This document shows positions 42,084 through 42,084 of a DNA stretch of 42,084 bases, one piece after another. Source of the stretch: Clostridiaceae bacterium OM02-2AC (GTDB taxonomy: Bacteria > Bacillota_I > Bacilli_A > Erysipelotrichales > Erysipelotrichaceae). The position numbers and the translations under genes were made by a program. Positions within the stretch are counted from its first letter, which is position 1. Each line of letters starts with the position of its first letter. The stretch covers positions 1 to 42,084 of the forward strand of contig QULU01000040.1 of NCBI GenBank assembly GCA_003481775.1, read 5' to 3'. The notes beneath the pieces are model-generated. The model had not been told where the DNA came from, did no database searches, and saw only the letters and a list, made by a program, of their open reading frames with translations.

Positions 42084-42084
42084 A

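Noticed and set aside
1..42084. CRISPR array, rRNA or tRNA genes
   Set aside because: No regular spaced repeats and no tRNA cloverleaf or rRNA segments were seen; GTTCGAAC at 9757 is part of the cstA leader and does not form a tRNA arm.

Overview
The window looks like chromosome of a low-GC Gram-positive (Bacillota). Shine-Dalgarno sites are strong AGGAGG types, there is a T-box leader, a spore-coat-like SPOCS/LysM protein, the housekeeping set tig-lon-engB, and several Bacillota-type lipoproteins and regulators. The mix of a DUF3196-like protein, a SpoVID-like protein and a type IV pilus locus suggests an Erysipelotrichaceae member (Clostridium innocuum group). That placement is inference; no rRNA gene is present to confirm it.

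Layout, left to right. 1-2.5 kb: an ApbE flavin-transferase lipoprotein on the plus strand and a broken AT-rich lipoprotein gene. 2.8-8.1 kb: a minus-strand operon of an ABC-2 exporter (ATPase, two permeases) ending in a large MalT-like LuxR regulator. 8.1-11.8 kb: branched-chain aminotransferase (minus) and, divergently, a CstA-family transporter behind a 330-nt attenuator leader that resembles a T-box. 12-13.2 kb: a cupin/HD-GYP protein. 13.2-16.8 kb: a valine T-box driving a GNAT acetyltransferase and valS. 17.2-21.2 kb: a SpoVID-like protein, a conserved unknown gene, a DUF1648/ArsR/SdpI operon with a palindromic operator, and a group of very small ORFs. 21.4-26.5 kb: engB, lon, tig and a DUF3196-like gene. 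26.8-28.4 kb: a PAS/GGDEF protein. 28.8-37.8 kb: a type IV pilus locus read right to left (major pilin, PilC, PilM, PilN, PilO, three pilin-like proteins, PilB). 38-42 kb: a serine recombinase, a GGDEF(degenerate)-EAL protein and a 5'-truncated TPR-GGDEF protein.

The main theme is cyclic-di-GMP and surface pili. Two GGDEF proteins keep an intact motif, an HD-GYP protein and an EAL protein look able to degrade c-di-GMP, and PilB carries an N-terminal MshEN-like pair of 24-residue motifs, a known c-di-GMP-binding design. One minor pilin has a long C-terminal part with repeated modules resembling carbohydrate-binding module family 5/12. This suggests a c-di-GMP-tuned pilus with a sugar-binding tip. 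PilT and the prepilin peptidase are not in the window.

The two window ends are a perfect 45-bp inverted repeat that cuts into the TPR-GGDEF gene. This is most simply explained by the sequence lying between two oppositely oriented copies of a repeat such as an insertion sequence. No rRNA, tRNA or CRISPR array was seen.
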